A stretch of 64,000 bases of DNA from Undaria pinnatifida (Eukaryota; Sar; Phaeophyceae; Laminariales; Alariaceae), in contig JABAKD010000023.1 of the NCBI GenBank assembly GCA_012845835.1, positions 27,321,972 to 27,385,971 on the forward strand. Reading direction: 5' to 3'. The notes below the pieces were generated by a model. That model was not told the origin of the DNA and made no database searches. It worked only from the letters and a program-made list of their open reading frames with translations. The position numbers and the translations under genes were made by a program. This document shows positions 22,005-33,133 of this stretch, one piece after another (within the stretch, counting starts at the first letter, position 1; every line of letters starts with the position of its first letter).

Positions 22005-22530
22005 CTCCCTCGCCCGCCCGCCCTCGGCCAGTCAGGGGGCGAGGCGTCCGCATCGGGAGTTGCCCCTCGAGGGAACCCCCCAGTCCCGCCGCACCGGTTC
22101 GGCAAGTTCAGTGACTCACCATCTCATTATACTCATTAATAGAGTGGTAGTAGATTTCAACTTACAGAATTCAGCGCAACTTTGTTCTCGAAACAACAAA
22201 AATCCAACGCACATCAGCAGCGTTCAGCACATGGAGCAAGGAAGCAACACACAACACAACAACTGCACCAAGACGACACTCGCTTCCAGTTGGCCGACCA
22301 ACGACCACAATGACAGCAGCATCTCAGAAAGGACATTGCCCATCCCCCCCCCCCCCCCTCCCCGCTCGTCCTCGACCAATCACGGGGCGAGACGCGCGCG
22401 GCGGCAGTTGCCCCTTCGAACCCCCTCCATCTTGCCACACCGGTTCAACAAGCTCAGTGACTATCATCTGACCATACTCGTTAATGGAGTGGTGTAGATT
22501 CCATGTGCAGAATTCAGCGCAACTTGATCC
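22005..22530 (+). repeat. two partial copies of the arm A repeat
   Basis: 22005-22310 matches about 2510-2790 (CAGTCAGGGGGCGAGGCG through CACAACACAACAACTGCACC), and 22345-22530 repeats its first half. A C-run (about 22345-22358) separates them. They follow directly on the poly-C end of the LINE fragment. Confidence 0.7.
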
Positions 22531-22935
22531 TCGTACAATCACATTCATCAGAATACGTATTTTGATCCTAGTGGCAAGGTGCGGTTCTGTTAGTATCGCA
22601 TCCATCTTGGTTATTTGTGATTTACTTATTCTTATTACTTTTGATATATGTGCATCCCAAGAGCAATCGTTTGATATTTCTACGCCAAGATACGTATATT
22701 GGTCTACGATCGGTTGCTCATCTTTTGCCCACTTCCACTTGATTTTTTTCCGGATTCACCTTACCTTCGTTACATACAACTACTGCGCACTTTTTCACGA
22801 TCGCTGTCGCTCTCCATTTCCTAGTGTACTCTAGTGCTTTCTCTATCTGTTTCTGCAATCCTGCGGGTGAGCAGACTTCAAGGATGATGATTTCGATTTC
22901 CTTGGCGAAGAGTATCCGAGAACAGCGGTCGAGTC
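22525..22935 (-). pseudogene. LINE lineage 1, internal fragment
   Basis: Minus-strand segments read QIEKALEYTRKWRATAIVKK and CAVVVCNEGKVNP (about 22870-22760), then KMDAILTEPHLATRIKIRIL (about 22605-22545). Order and spacing match the region just after the reverse transcriptase catalytic loop in the fuller copy at 54480-54780. Both ends are cut off, the right one by the arm A-type repeat. Confidence 0.75.
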
Positions 22936-24121
22936 CCTGTACCGGCGGGACGCGCCCACGCCGAATCCGTACTGTCGGAAGTTGTAGCGCCACTTTAACA
23001 CGGATGTCCGGTGAAATGTGCCCAGGTCCGGGATCCGACTGGTGCAGCACGATCAAGGACGGTGCAGTCAACTGGTCCTACCCGGCGAAATGTCGGTTAG
23101 CTATCGACGCTCGAGTGCCTAACGAGTATTGTCGCCGGGTTTCCTGAAGAATGGACACGATGGCATGGTTAGCAGACGTCGCGGGGGAGGGGACCTACAT
23201 AGGTCATATAAATGACCCCTCCGGGTTCCACAATTTGACCGCTCCTTAGGGTGTAGTATGCTGGCACGGACGGCGTGTGCACTACTACCCGGCGTAGTGG
23301 TCGTCATCCAGCGAAAGAAAGCGGCTCAACCGCGTTCACGCTGTAATCCCGTGCTCGCCTCTCTCGACGTCGACTGGTGTGGGAACTTATCCTCCGCGTT
23401 GGGGTGCTCTGACAATGCACAATGGCTATCTGCCGCGGGGCCCTGCACGTGGGTATATTATTGTCGCAAAACGGCGTTTTTAGACGTAGATGCCATGACG
23501 CTGCCCGAAAAGTTGGCAAGTTCATGTGCAGTGTACCCGCGGAACAATCATAGCCGGGTCTACTAGAGGCCAGTTTTTTTAGTATATAATAAGGACGACA
23601 ATTAACCTGTGCGAAAGACAATACGATACAAGTTAGCTACGACATTGAGAGAAAAACAAAAGGGACAACATCTGCCGCAGCAGAGAGGCCTCATTATATC
23701 CTAAACTAAACAGGAATTAATGCGACGACGGAATGTTACCGGAGGAATTTATGTGTTGAAATTGGTGTGAATGCTCCAGCAGCCCTGAAATTGCTGTTGG
23801 CAAGTCAGTGAGGACTACCCGGTTAGGTGCTGCTGTGCTGTATGGTACCCTGGCATCATACTGGATAACATGGTTATAGCTCGACTTTCCCGCCTTTTTG
23901 GTATTAGGATGTTTTATTTTGAACATAGTGGTGGAGTGCCTATCTCGCTGAATTTTGTCCCTTTTTCGATTCTGACTCGAGTTGTAAAGATCCATCTTCG
24001 ATTATGTTTTGACTTTTTGAAAAACAATATCTTCATATGGGTGTGGAATTCCATGTCTCGGAATGTCTGGGGGGATTTTTATCGAGAGTATTGTGGATGC
24101 ATTAGGTCTCTAATTTAGTGG
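22936..24121. other. mostly unique DNA; one unassigned open frame
   Basis: A plus-strand frame at 23258-23566 opens with ATG and encodes about 102 residues with eight or so cysteines (for example LDVDWCGNLSSALGCSDNAQ). I recognise no family and see no splice support, so it is only a candidate. The rest (23570-24121) is AT-rich and featureless to my reading. Confidence 0.25.
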
Positions 24122-25040
24122 GGGGGGGAGGCGCCTTTCCGCGCCCCCCGCTGGCCGAGTTGAGCATCTGGTCGGATTTTTTCGATGGAGACACGTAGGG
24201 GCTGCTGTGTTGGGCGGGCTTGCCGCAGGCGTGCTGTTGCTGGCTGCCGGATGGCGCACGGGGGAGCCCGCGCTCTTCCGTGGGATACAACAGTACAACA
24301 GTGCAGCTAGTAAACCGGTATCTACGAAAAATGAGGGCCACCCCCCACAGCACGAAACAATTAACCCACGTACTGCACCCACCACCTACCCACCACCCAC
24401 TGACCCACCCACTCCAGCAGTATAGCAGTGCAGCAGTACGTACGGTTGCAAGCCGGTACCTGCGAAAAAATAAGGGCGTCCCCCCACAGTACAAAGGATT
24501 AACCCACGTACGAGTCGGTCCAAGCCGCCAGGCACCACCCAGGGCACCCACCACGCACCCACTACCCACCGACCAAGCCACTACAGCAGTGCGGCCGTAC
24601 GTACGGCAGCATTCTGGTACGCGGGGGGCGCTTGATTGGTTCTTGAGTATTGACCCGGTATGAAACGGGGAGGGTTCGTTATTTTCACGACCCCCCGCCA
24701 TATCGGGCAGCGAGCCAGCCGCCAACCATCAAGCACTCACCACCCACCCACCGACCTACCCACCAAAGCAGTACAACAGCAGTGCAGCGGTGCGTATCGA
24801 GTAATTCACAACAGCAGTACACCTGGTACGCGGGGAGCTGGATGGGGATTCCACTTTTTTACGATTCTCCGCGTTCCCGTGGAGAGAGCGAGTCGTTCCC
24901 GGGAGAGCCTTTTCACGCTCCCCGCTCGACGAGTTGGGAACCGTCGGCCTTTGTTTCGCCGGGGACACCGAGGGTTGATGTGTGAGGCGGGCGTAGCACG
25001 AGCGTGCGGTCGCTGGGGACTGGGTTGCGAACGGAAGAGC
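24122..25040 (+). repeat. ACCCACC/CAGCAGTAC repeat block between two related GC-rich ends
   Basis: 24131-24270 and 24890-25030 are diverged direct copies (CGCTCCCCGCTCGACGAGTT/CGCCCCCCGCTGGCCGAGTT and following). Between them are two or three units with CAGCAGTGCAGCAGTACGTA, ACCCACCGACC and CACCCACC-type DNA, related to the components of arm A. The paired ends could be the edges of one composite repeat. No gene. Confidence 0.5.
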
Positions 25041-25712
25041 AGGTTACGCTTTTGAAATGTTGAAACCGAAGGTTGTTAAAGATCCCAATGACTACTACAA
25101 CGACACAAGCTTATTATTTATGAAGATTTCCAAAAGTAGAAAACCGCAAATATGGATCTTCAACTCGAGATAGCCACTTTCACACTAAGTTCAAGATAAA
25201 ATCGACCATACAACAAAAGGCGGGAATGTCGGTCATTGATAAGTTTTTTTGTGTACGGCACTGGTTGGCACAAGCTCCCAACATGTTGGGATACGTTTTC
25301 CGCCCGGAGTCATCTCCACACTAACTTCAAGATATCAAGTCCCACACTATCTACCACAAAACTCACTACATTAACTTTAAACTAGCATGCCCATGCTACT
25401 CTCAAGACGAACATTTCCACACTGAATCATTATTAGGATTTTCCGAAACTCGAAAAAAGTCGATGTCGCACGGGATTCAAGATAAACGCCTGAAAGACAA
25501 AATGGAAAACCAAACTAAAAACGGTTTTTGGTTCGACTCCAACCTACCACGGGGGTATACTGCAGAACGTTGTGCTGTACTTTCCGCACTACATTGGCCT
25601 CAACGACAATGGGTTGGGTTGGGTCGTGTTGGGCTGGGTCGGGTTGGGTTAGCTTGTGTTTGGTCTTCGGTTAGTTTGAGTCTAACAGCTAACTTGGTGT
25701 ATGGGTTGGTTG
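25041..25712. other. no recognisable gene
   Basis: Unique AT-rich sequence, then a GGGTTGGGTCGTGTTGGGC-type G/T-rich stretch (about 25609-25650) immediately left of the MITE. Confidence 0.4.
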
Positions 25713-25720
25713 GTGTTTTC

Positions 25721-26122
25721 CAGGGCCTTCCCCGGGATTAATCCCGCTGTTCGTAGAATCGCGGTGAATCATTCATAACAGAGTTATGAATAAGGAATAA
25801 ACAATTGCAAAAACACCATAAGAAAGACGAAACCACGGCGAATCGAATGACTGGTATTTTGTTTATTTTTTAACAAGTAGGAACCGCGGTGTGACCACCG
25901 AATTTTTCACCACGGCATTTGGTTTTCGAAATCCCGTTGTCATACTGCCGTGGTCATACCGCGGTTCCTACTTGCTAAAAAACAAAACACCGTCATTCGA
26001 TTCGCCGTGGTTTTTAATTTCTCATGGTGTTTTTTTCATCGCTCATTTCTTCTGCGTGTTTTTGTTATGTTTGGTTTACCGCGATTCTACGAACAGCGGG
26101 ATTTATCCCGGGGAAGGCCCTG
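25721..26122. mobile_element. hAT-like foldback MITE with 8-bp target duplication
   Basis: The ends CAGGGCCTTCC...GGAAGGCCCTG are inverted: about 45 bp at 25721-25765 pair with 26079-26122 with a single mismatch (ATTAATC versus ATTTATC). The interior is also largely palindromic (AAGTAGGAACCGCGGT at about 25876 against ACCGCGGTTCCTACTTG at about 25958; CGAATCGAATGAC against GTCATTCGATTCG), so the whole 402 bp can form one long hairpin. Flanks GTGTTTTC (25713-25720) and GTTATTTC (26123-26130) match at six of eight bases. Ends starting CAGGG with 8-bp duplications are characteristic of hAT transposons (family knowledge). It has no coding capacity. Confidence 0.8.
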
Positions 26123-26239
26123 GTTATTTCGTGGCTGTGCGAGTATGGGGGTGCATTTTGCTTTTGTAGCTTTGTTCGTCTGCCGGTGGTGCTGCTGCTT
26201 CATCGGCCCCGCCGGTATAGAGTTAAGCGAGCCACTGCT

Positions 26240-27060
26240 GTGGTGGGTATATTTAAGAGCAGAATTGGGAATTCACCTACTTTAAATATATAAGGACGTA
26301 AGAAATGTTGAACTGACAATGTGTAGTGTAAAACACGCCTCAATGGAGGGTACCACCCATACCTGATAGGGGGGTATGGGAGACGTGACCGAAGATAAGA
26401 GGGGATAGCTAGTCGGGAAAACATGACATGATACAGGAGGAAACCAAGGAGATACTATCATAAGAGGAGCTCGGCGGGCATAAGTCAGGAACATAATAAA
26501 TAAGAGAAGAAAGGGAAGGCCAGGACTAAGAAGGAGGGTGAAATAAGAAGAATATTTAGAGATATACTGGGTTTCAGTGAAGAGATAGGAATGAAAACGT
26601 TTTTGCACGGCCCAATGGCCTACGCGATAGGGCGATTTTGTGTAGAGGACCTGGATATGCCAGAGAGAAGAAAGGCGTATGCCAGTTGTCGGGTGGAGGA
26701 GGAAAATAAAGCACGGAGGTGCCCTTGTGACGATGTAGAAGATAATATAACACATAGTGGGAGAATTCGAACCGTACAAAGAGGAACGGGATGTGGTGGA
26801 GGAAATTATGAAAATCGACGAATGTGAAGTGGAGAAGTGTGGTGCAGTAGATGCGAGAAAACGATCGCGACCCTGGGGGATAGATGGTGGCCACAGAAGA
26901 CCAAACAGGATGGGGATAAGTTGAGCATTTTTTTTTTCGTGCAACTTTTGCAAGAAACGTATATGAACACCTAAATATTGGGGGCGTCTCTGTTAGGAGC
27001 AGCGACAGTGCTCCGTCTCGATGGGGTGCGTGGGCAATGGTCAAACTGCTGTTTAACGAA
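26240..27060 (+). pseudogene. LINE lineage 1, 3' fragment, heavily decayed
   Basis: Starts within the motif RAELGI, continues through GMKTFLHGPMAYAIGRFCVE, DLDMPERRKAY and, in another frame, GDRWWPQ-type residues and GAPSRWGAWAMVKLLFNE at the 3' side. Many stops and frameshifts. It is flanked on the left by the MITE region and on the right by C-rich minisatellite. Confidence 0.7.
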
Positions 27061-27236
27061 TGAAGACGCCCCCCCTATTGCGACTTATCGTCCACCCCGA
27101 TTTATCGTCTCCATTTTCGAAATCAACACCCGACTTCAACCTATTATCATATCCCCCCTTTAATATATCAACCCCACCTTCAAAATAACAACCCCTCCTT
27201 CAACCCCCCCCCTCCAAATATATATGTATCTATAAT
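27061..27236 (+). repeat. C-rich minisatellite, period about 22 bp
   Basis: Degenerate repeats of the form AATATATCAACCCCACCTTC and AACAACCCCTCCTTCAACCC. Similar wording occurs at 27833-27890, 28475-28530 (inverted) and 29640-29700 (inverted), always next to poly-C or poly-G tracts. Confidence 0.55.
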
Positions 27237-27789
27237 AGTTGCCCTTGGTTGGCACCAACGCCGTACAACATTATGTGTATATTGGGGTTGGCGCTGGTTG
27301 GCAACGACACCGTAAAGCATGCCAATCATTGCGTGAGCTAGACAACCAGAGTACCGTTTTTTTTTATTTATTTTGGCGGTCACCACGATAGTCATGGACT
27401 AGCTAATATTGTGCGGGGTGGAAAACCCTAACTCCGCACAAGGGGAATGATCGCATCACGTAGTGTGAATATGGTAAGGCACCCACGAGGCAGTTACACA
27501 GTACTACCCATTGCTGTCTCTGGAGTGGCCACACCAGAAAAGAAAGTAACTCATTGGCGCTGCCATCCATAAGCAAGAAAGTAGGCACAAGGTGCCGAAG
27601 TCCGTCTTACGAGCGGTTCTCGGAAGGGTGCAATTCACCCTTCATGCGACTCGCCGAACACCTCACGGCGTTCCGCGCTTGTTACAAGCAATGTCTACCT
27701 TGTTGGTAAAAACCCGACGTGCTCGGTCCCGGCATAGTAGGGATGTGAGGGTCTATGTTCATACGACTCCGGGCATGCACAGACTGAGT

Positions 27790-27790
<1 letters not shown>
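27237..27790 (+). mobile_element. poly-C-ended short dispersed repeat, copy 1
   Basis: Begins near GGTTGGCACCAACGCCGTA, continues through AACCCTAACTCCGCACAAGG, CCATTGCTGTCTCTGGAGTG and AAAACCCGACGTGCTCGGTC, and ends GCACAGACTGAGTA followed by a long C-run. Other copies, all in the same orientation, are at 29752, 55838, 56262 (partial) and 56760. Length is about 550 bp with no coding capacity I can support. The 3' end TGAGTACCCC is the same as that of LINE lineage 1, so I infer a SINE-like element mobilised by it. No A or B box is convincing. Confidence 0.6.
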
Positions 27791-27832
<42 letters not shown>

Positions 27833-27886
27833 TTGAAATACACGAACCCTTCCTCAAGTATTCTAGCCCCTCTTGTAGATTTGAAT

Positions 27887-27931
<45 letters not shown>

Positions 27932-28543
27932 CACTGCCACGCGCTTTAAGATGCAAAACTGGCTTTCAGCTTGCACGTATATGCTTAAGGATCGTCTCCA
28001 CCCACGATATATCAAGGGTGATATAGCCCAAATTAGGTGACGATTTCACGGCTGAGACCAAATGAGGTATGTCATTTTGGGAATCGAGCGATTACAGGTT
28101 ATATAGGCCGCTGATATAGTACATCATACGTGATATAGTCCAAATTTGTTACGATCATATAGTACACCAAGGATGATATTACCCAACTTCAGTGACCACT
28201 TCGCGGCTGATATTGAACGCGGTATGGCCGGTCGTTTACGGAGCGGTGAGCACATCACGCCGTCATGTGTAGATTACGAGTGATATAAAATATCATGCGT
28301 GATATATCCCGCTGATATACTGTGTCAAGGGTGATATAGCCCAACTTTTGTCACCACCTCGCGGTTGATATATCGTGGGTGGAGGCGATTCTTAAGCACA
28401 CATCTTCAAGCTGAAAACCAGTTTTGAATCACAAAGCGCGTGACATTTGCGGGGGGGGGGGGGGGGGGGGGGTCAAATCTGCACAGGGGGGTTCTAATAT
28501 TGCAAGAGGGGTTCGTTTATTGTAGGGGGGCGGGAGGGGGGGA
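27791..28543. repeat. long inverted-repeat structure bounded by poly-C and poly-G tracts
   Basis: Left: C-run 27791-27832, minisatellite, C-run to 27928, then CACGCGCTTTAAGATGC...CACCCACGATATATCAA. Right: the inverted equivalent from about 28365 (TTGATATATCGTGGGTGGAG) through CACAAAGCGCGTG, a G-run at 28451-28472, inverted minisatellite, and G-rich DNA to 28543. The arms pair over roughly 170 bp. The centre holds a unit containing CAAGGGTGATATAGCCCAA repeated near 28013, 28168 and 28326 (155-158 bp apart). No coding capacity; Pro/Gly runs in translated frames come from the homopolymers. Confidence 0.7.
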
Positions 28544-28559
28544 GCATGCTCATTTGTTG

Positions 28560-29636
28560 CTTGCCTTAGTCATTTGACCCTTGACCACGCATCCCTTTCG
28601 AGACGGAACACCGTTCCTACGCCTAATAGAGACCTCCAACATTTGGGTGCTTGCTACGCTTTTTCCATATACTACATAGAAACGATTTGCTTACTCTATC
28701 CCCGTCCTGTTTCGCCGTCTGCGGCCACCATCTATCTCCTAGGATAGCGATCGTTTCCTCGCTACCCTCTAGTCTACCAAGCTCTTCCATTTTACGTACG
28801 TCTAATTTCCTCGTCTCCTCTAAGGCATCCCGTTCCTCCTTATATGTTTCACATTCTTGTACTATGTGAGTCCTAATCTCTATTGTTGTGCCATACGGGC
28901 ACATATTGGTGACCACGTCCTCCTCCTCCCGACTACTGGTATATCTCTTCTTTCTGGTAGGTCCAGGTCTCCTACACGAAATCGCAGTTTCAGCTTTTTC
29001 GCGTTGTCCATTGGGCCGTGCAGATACGTTTCCATTCCAATATCTTCCTTCAACACCCCGAATATCTCTATAGACAGTACCTCTCCTTGGTCGCCCCCCA
29101 AGTCCTTCAATTTTTTCTCGACTACGTTATCCCATCTTATTCCAGCTCGCCCTTTTGTTATTTTCTCCCATGACAGCCCTATCAACTATGGCTGGCAACC
29201 TCTTTTCTGGCGTATTCTTTTTTTTATATTGCGATTTCAACTTTCGCACGTCTCTATTTGTTTCAAGTGGGTACATTCCTAGTTCTGCTCTTGATTTTGT
29301 ATTCTTCGCCGTACTTGAGCATCCTAGTATCTTTCTAGCTGCTGTCATCTGCACTGTGTCCAGTTATTTTCTGAACTGCGCGTTCCCTTCCCATACTTCT
29401 CCTGCATACTCTAACTTTGGTATAACCACATTCATCAGAATACATATTTTAATCCTAGTGTCAAGGTGCGGGTCTGTTAGCATCGCATCCATCTTGCCTA
29501 CTTGCGATTCACCCTTTCCCATTACTTTCGCTATGTGTGTTAGTTGTTCGAGATCTCTACGCGACGGTACGTATATTGGTCTACGACCGGCGCTTCGTCT
29601 TGTCCCCAAGTCTATTTGATAGTTGCCGGATTCACG
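28560..29636 (-). pseudogene. LINE lineage 1, 3' fragment on the minus strand
   Basis: Reading down from 29609: LTHIAKVMGKGESQVGKMDA, TRIKICILMNVVIPKLEYAG, ARKILGCSSTAKNTK, KGRAGIRWDNVVEKKLKDLG, GMETYLHGPMDNAKKLKLRF and the Cys-His cluster NMCPYGTTIEIRTHIVQECE (second Cys changed to Tyr), then GDRWWPQTAKQDGDRVSKSF. It is cleaner than the other short copies, with frameshifts near 29360, 29190 and 28905. Its 3' end reaches the G-rich side of the inverted structure. Everything 5' of this, including the catalytic palm, is missing. Confidence 0.8.
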
Positions 29637-30300
29637 TTATCTAGGTTTATATATTAAAGGTGGGTTGATATTTTGAAGTGGGGTGTGAATATTGCAAAAG
29701 GGAGACGATAAATCGCACCCCCCCCACGTCCCCCATAAATATATTTGCGATAGCTGGCCTCGTTTGGCACCGACGCCGTACAACATTATATGTATATTGG
29801 GGTTGGCGTTTGTTGGCAACAATGCTGTAAAATATTCTAGTTGCTGCGTGAGCTAGACAACAAGGGTACTTTTTTTTTCCGGGCGATCACCACGATGATT
29901 ATTGAGTTAAATGATATTTTGCGGGGTGGAGAACCCTAACTCCGCACAAGGGGAATGATCGCATCACGTACTGTGAATGTTGTAAGGCACCCACGAGGCA
30001 GTTTCACAGTACTTCCCATTGCTGTCTCTGGTGTGGCCACACCAGAAAAGAAGGTAACTCATTGGCGCTGTCATCCATAAGCAAGAAAGTAGGCACATGG
30101 TGCCCAAGTCCGTCGTACGAGCGGTTCTTGGAAGGATGTAGTTCACCCTTCATGCGTCTAGCCGAACACCTCACGGCGTTGCGCGCTTGTTGCAAACAAT
30201 GTCTGCCTGGTTGGTGAAAACCCGACGTGCTCGGTCCCGGCATAGTAGGGATGTGAGGGTCTATGGTCATACGACTCCGGGCATGCACAATTGAGTGCCC
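29637..30300 (+). mobile_element. poly-C-ended short dispersed repeat, copy 2 with upstream minisatellite
   Basis: 29640-29735 is G-rich minisatellite; the repeat proper runs from GGCACCGACGCCGTACAACA (29768) to GCACAATTGAGTGCCCCCCC (about 30300). It matches copy 1 over nearly its full length, including AACCCTAACTCCGCACAAGG. Orientation is the same as in copy 1, opposite to the LINE fragment on its left. Confidence 0.6.
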
Positions 30301-30790
30301 CCCCTACCCCTCGCGATCACACCCCGCCCGAGTTCGAGAAAGTTTTGTGTGTTATTTTTGAATGGCTCGGTTGCGTCGTTATTTTGTATGTTGGGTGGCG
30401 ACAGCGGCGGTACTGAAATATTAGGCCGCTGTCTATTTGAAGTTGTTGTTGTTGTGGTTGTTCTCACATTAACTCGCATCATCAAGTCCGTGGTCACAGG
30501 ACAGGCTCCAGTTACTCTGGAGCTGAGGAATACCCCAGGAAAAAACACAACCAACCCAAGATGGTACACGCATATATCACAGCTGACGCAATTCATGCCT
30601 CCATCAGAAACATATAAAAGTGAAATCGGGAGTCAGTCTACGATGTGCCAGGTCCATACCGGTGCATACGTCTCATTATTCACGCCTAGAGAAACCGACT
30701 ATACCGCTTGTCACACAAAAGAGATTACCACGTATATATATATATATATTACACGTAGCATCTATCACTACGCGTACGCACGACAGACGC
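30301..30790. other. no recognisable gene
   Basis: Unique sequence ending in an AT microsatellite (ACGTATATATATATATAT, about 30728-30750). Frames present are unlike known proteins. Confidence 0.3.
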
Positions 30791-30799
30791 AAGCCAATT

Positions 30800-30993
30800 G
30801 GAGAAAAAAGAAAAGAAAAGAAGATAAAGGAAGGGAAAGAAAAGAGAAGAAAGCGAAACAAAAGAAGAAAAACGAATAAAGAAAGGAAAGAAAAGAAGAG
30901 ACAAGAAAAGCAAGAAAAGACAAGACAAGAAGAGGAAGCAAGGAAAGGAAAAGAGAAGAAAATAAAAGAAAAGAAGAATAGAAGAAATAAAAA
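30800..30993 (+). repeat. polypurine tract of about 190 bp
   Basis: Almost only A and G on the plus strand, as GAAAAGAAAAG-like repeats, with few interruptions. Such mirror-like purine tracts can form triplex structures (established knowledge). Lys/Arg/Glu-rich frames are an artefact. Confidence 0.9.
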
Positions 30994-31149
30994 TGTCATA
31001 CTAGCAGACCCGAGGAACTGGCTAAAGACGGCATTGGGGTCATAGAGGGTAACAAGTGCATCATCAATGGCACTGGTGAGAGAACGCAACATGGCGAAGA
31101 AGTCAGGGCGGTTTTATGCCATCTTGTGACGGCCATTAGAAGGCCCCCT

Positions 31150-33133
31150 ACTTTCAAGACGATGATGGCCAAACCCAGACTTCAGTCTCTTCGGCATGAC
31201 GCCCCCCCTTCCCCCCCCCCCCCCCTTTTCCCCTTTCCCCCTCCCCTCTCCCCCCCCCCCCCCCCCCCCCCCCCCCCCTTCCCCCTCTCCCCGGCCGCTT
31301 AGAGATGCCAACGGTGGATGACGCTGCCGCAGCCTTTGCGCGTCGCTCTGCAGCTTTGCGTCTCTTCGTTTCATGCCAATTCCGCATGACCAACTCTGCT
31401 CCCTCCTCTACTCGTCGAAACCATCTTCCAGCCTTCTGAGCAGCCTTTCGCCACCCTTCGAATTTCATTCCAAAGACCGACATATCGTCCTTCAGATGAT
31501 CCATCCAGTCTTTTTCGTGCCCCCCTGAGTAGCCCTTACCCCCAACAAACTCCGCAAAATATCACCCTCTGTGGCAGACGCTCCTCCTCGATACGTGCTA
31601 CAAATCCCGCAAACAATATCCTCCGTTTGCGTACTATCGCCTCTATGCTCTCGGAATCTGTCTTGGCAAGCGCGTCGGCGTACGATAGGGTGTGGTCGTC
31701 GCGCTTCCGTTTCCGCCATCCAAGACATCGGAGGAGCATGGAGTGGTAAACCCGTCGTAGCCTGTCATAGTCGGACTTCTTCGGGCTCCACGCCATGCAA
31801 CCGTAAAGTAGTGTCTCTTCCACCTCAGCTTTCAGCAACCGCACCTTCAAGCGTCAGCGCACACCCGGGCGATCATAGATTTCCATCGTGTACCGCTGGA
31901 ACCACGCCCAGGCCCTCTGAAGACGCGGCGTTATTTGAATGCTAAGGTCTCTGTCTGCGGTGATAGCCCCGCCCAAGTACACAAACTGGGTTGTTTGTTT
32001 GTATACCTGGCCGGCTGCATTGATTGTGAAGGACGCCTTCCCCCCGCCTTTGGTCTTCAGGCGCGTAATCTCTGTTTTTGCCTCGAATACTGTAAGCCCG
32101 AACGACGAGGACGCAGTCACGATCACCGTCATCATCCTCTTCAGCCCTTCTGATGATCGCGATACGCTGCCCGAATCGTCCGCGTACGGCACACCCCACA
32201 ATCTCTGCACCTCATCCCCCTCCTTCCCCCTCCGCCCGTGGACTATGCCTGTGCGTGAAGTGCCCTTCTTCTCGCCTTTCTCCTTTCGTTGGAGCTGAAC
32301 CATGTTGTCCGTTATGGCTGCATCAGCGAGGAAGAGTTTCTCGGCAACACGCAGTACCGCCGTGAAAAACATGTTGAACAGCAGTGGCGCGAGCACGCAT
32401 CCTTGCTGAGACCTGGCCCCTTGTCGAACTATTCCGAGCACTCTCCATCACCCAGCCGCACGCATGCTTGCATACCGTCGTGGAATTGGCGGATGACGGC
32501 AAGCATTCTCGGTGGCACGCCAAAGCGAGCAAGGACATCCCACAGAAGGGTTCGGTCGACGGAGTCGTATGCTTTGGTGAGGTCGATAAAGCACATGTAC
32601 AAGGGGGTGTCCTTCTTCCGCGCCAGTTCCTGCAGTTCTCGTACTACGACCATCATGTCAATCGTCGAGCGTTGGGGTCTGAACCCACACTGTTCCTCCA
32701 GCAGAATGTTCTTACGTTCGCAATAGGCACTCAGGCGACCCGCGATGACTTTGAGGAGTACTTCTCCGGCGTGAGCCACGAGGGAGATGCCACGATAATT
32801 GCCACACTCAGTCCGATGTTTCTTCTTGTGAAGCACCTTAATCGTTGCATCTTTCCATTGTTGCGGCACGCCCCCCCCTGTCCACACAGCGGCGATGATA
32901 TCGTGGAACTTTCCGAGGGTGTACAAATCTCCGTCGGCCAAAACCTTCAAGGGCTCGGCCGGTAGACCATCGGGCCCTACCGCCTTTCGGTTCTCCAACG
33001 CACGGATCGCCTCCTCTACTTCGTACCTAGACGGAACATCGTCCAGTGGTCTGCACGGGGGCCACTGCTTAAGCTCGTCCACAATGCTCGGATCAAGGGT
33101 CTTTGACCGTGTCGCTAGGTCTGACTCGTCTTA
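31150..33133 (-). pseudogene. LINE lineage 2 reverse transcriptase, 5'-truncated and broken
   Basis: Reads down from about 33133. Residues include [18 protein letters not shown] (finger region), [16 protein letters not shown], the motif A core [29 protein letters not shown], the catalytic YADD (32186-32175), FVYLGGAITADRDLSIQITP, then a C-terminal region with LRCLGWRKRKRDDHTLSYAD and HLKDDMSVFGMKFEGWRKA. This order is that of a non-LTR reverse transcriptase with its C-terminal extension. Lesions: a frameshift with stop near 32435, a stop at about 31851, a frameshift near 31530. The N-terminal endonuclease is missing. A C/T homopolymer tract (31204-31280) lies over the C-terminal Gly-rich coding part. 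Catalytic residues remain but no continuous product is possible. Sequence-wise it is distinct from LINE lineage 1. Confidence 0.85.
31201..31294. repeat. poly-C/CT homopolymer tract
   Basis: About 80 bases of C with a few T. It sits in the 3' coding end of the LINE and may have expanded by slippage. Confidence 0.9.

Noticed and set aside
27759..27956. Pro-rich and Gly-rich frames over the C-runs
   Set aside because: Simple translation of homopolymers.
30295..31045. Lys/Arg/Glu-rich plus-strand frames
   Set aside because: Produced by the polypurine tract.
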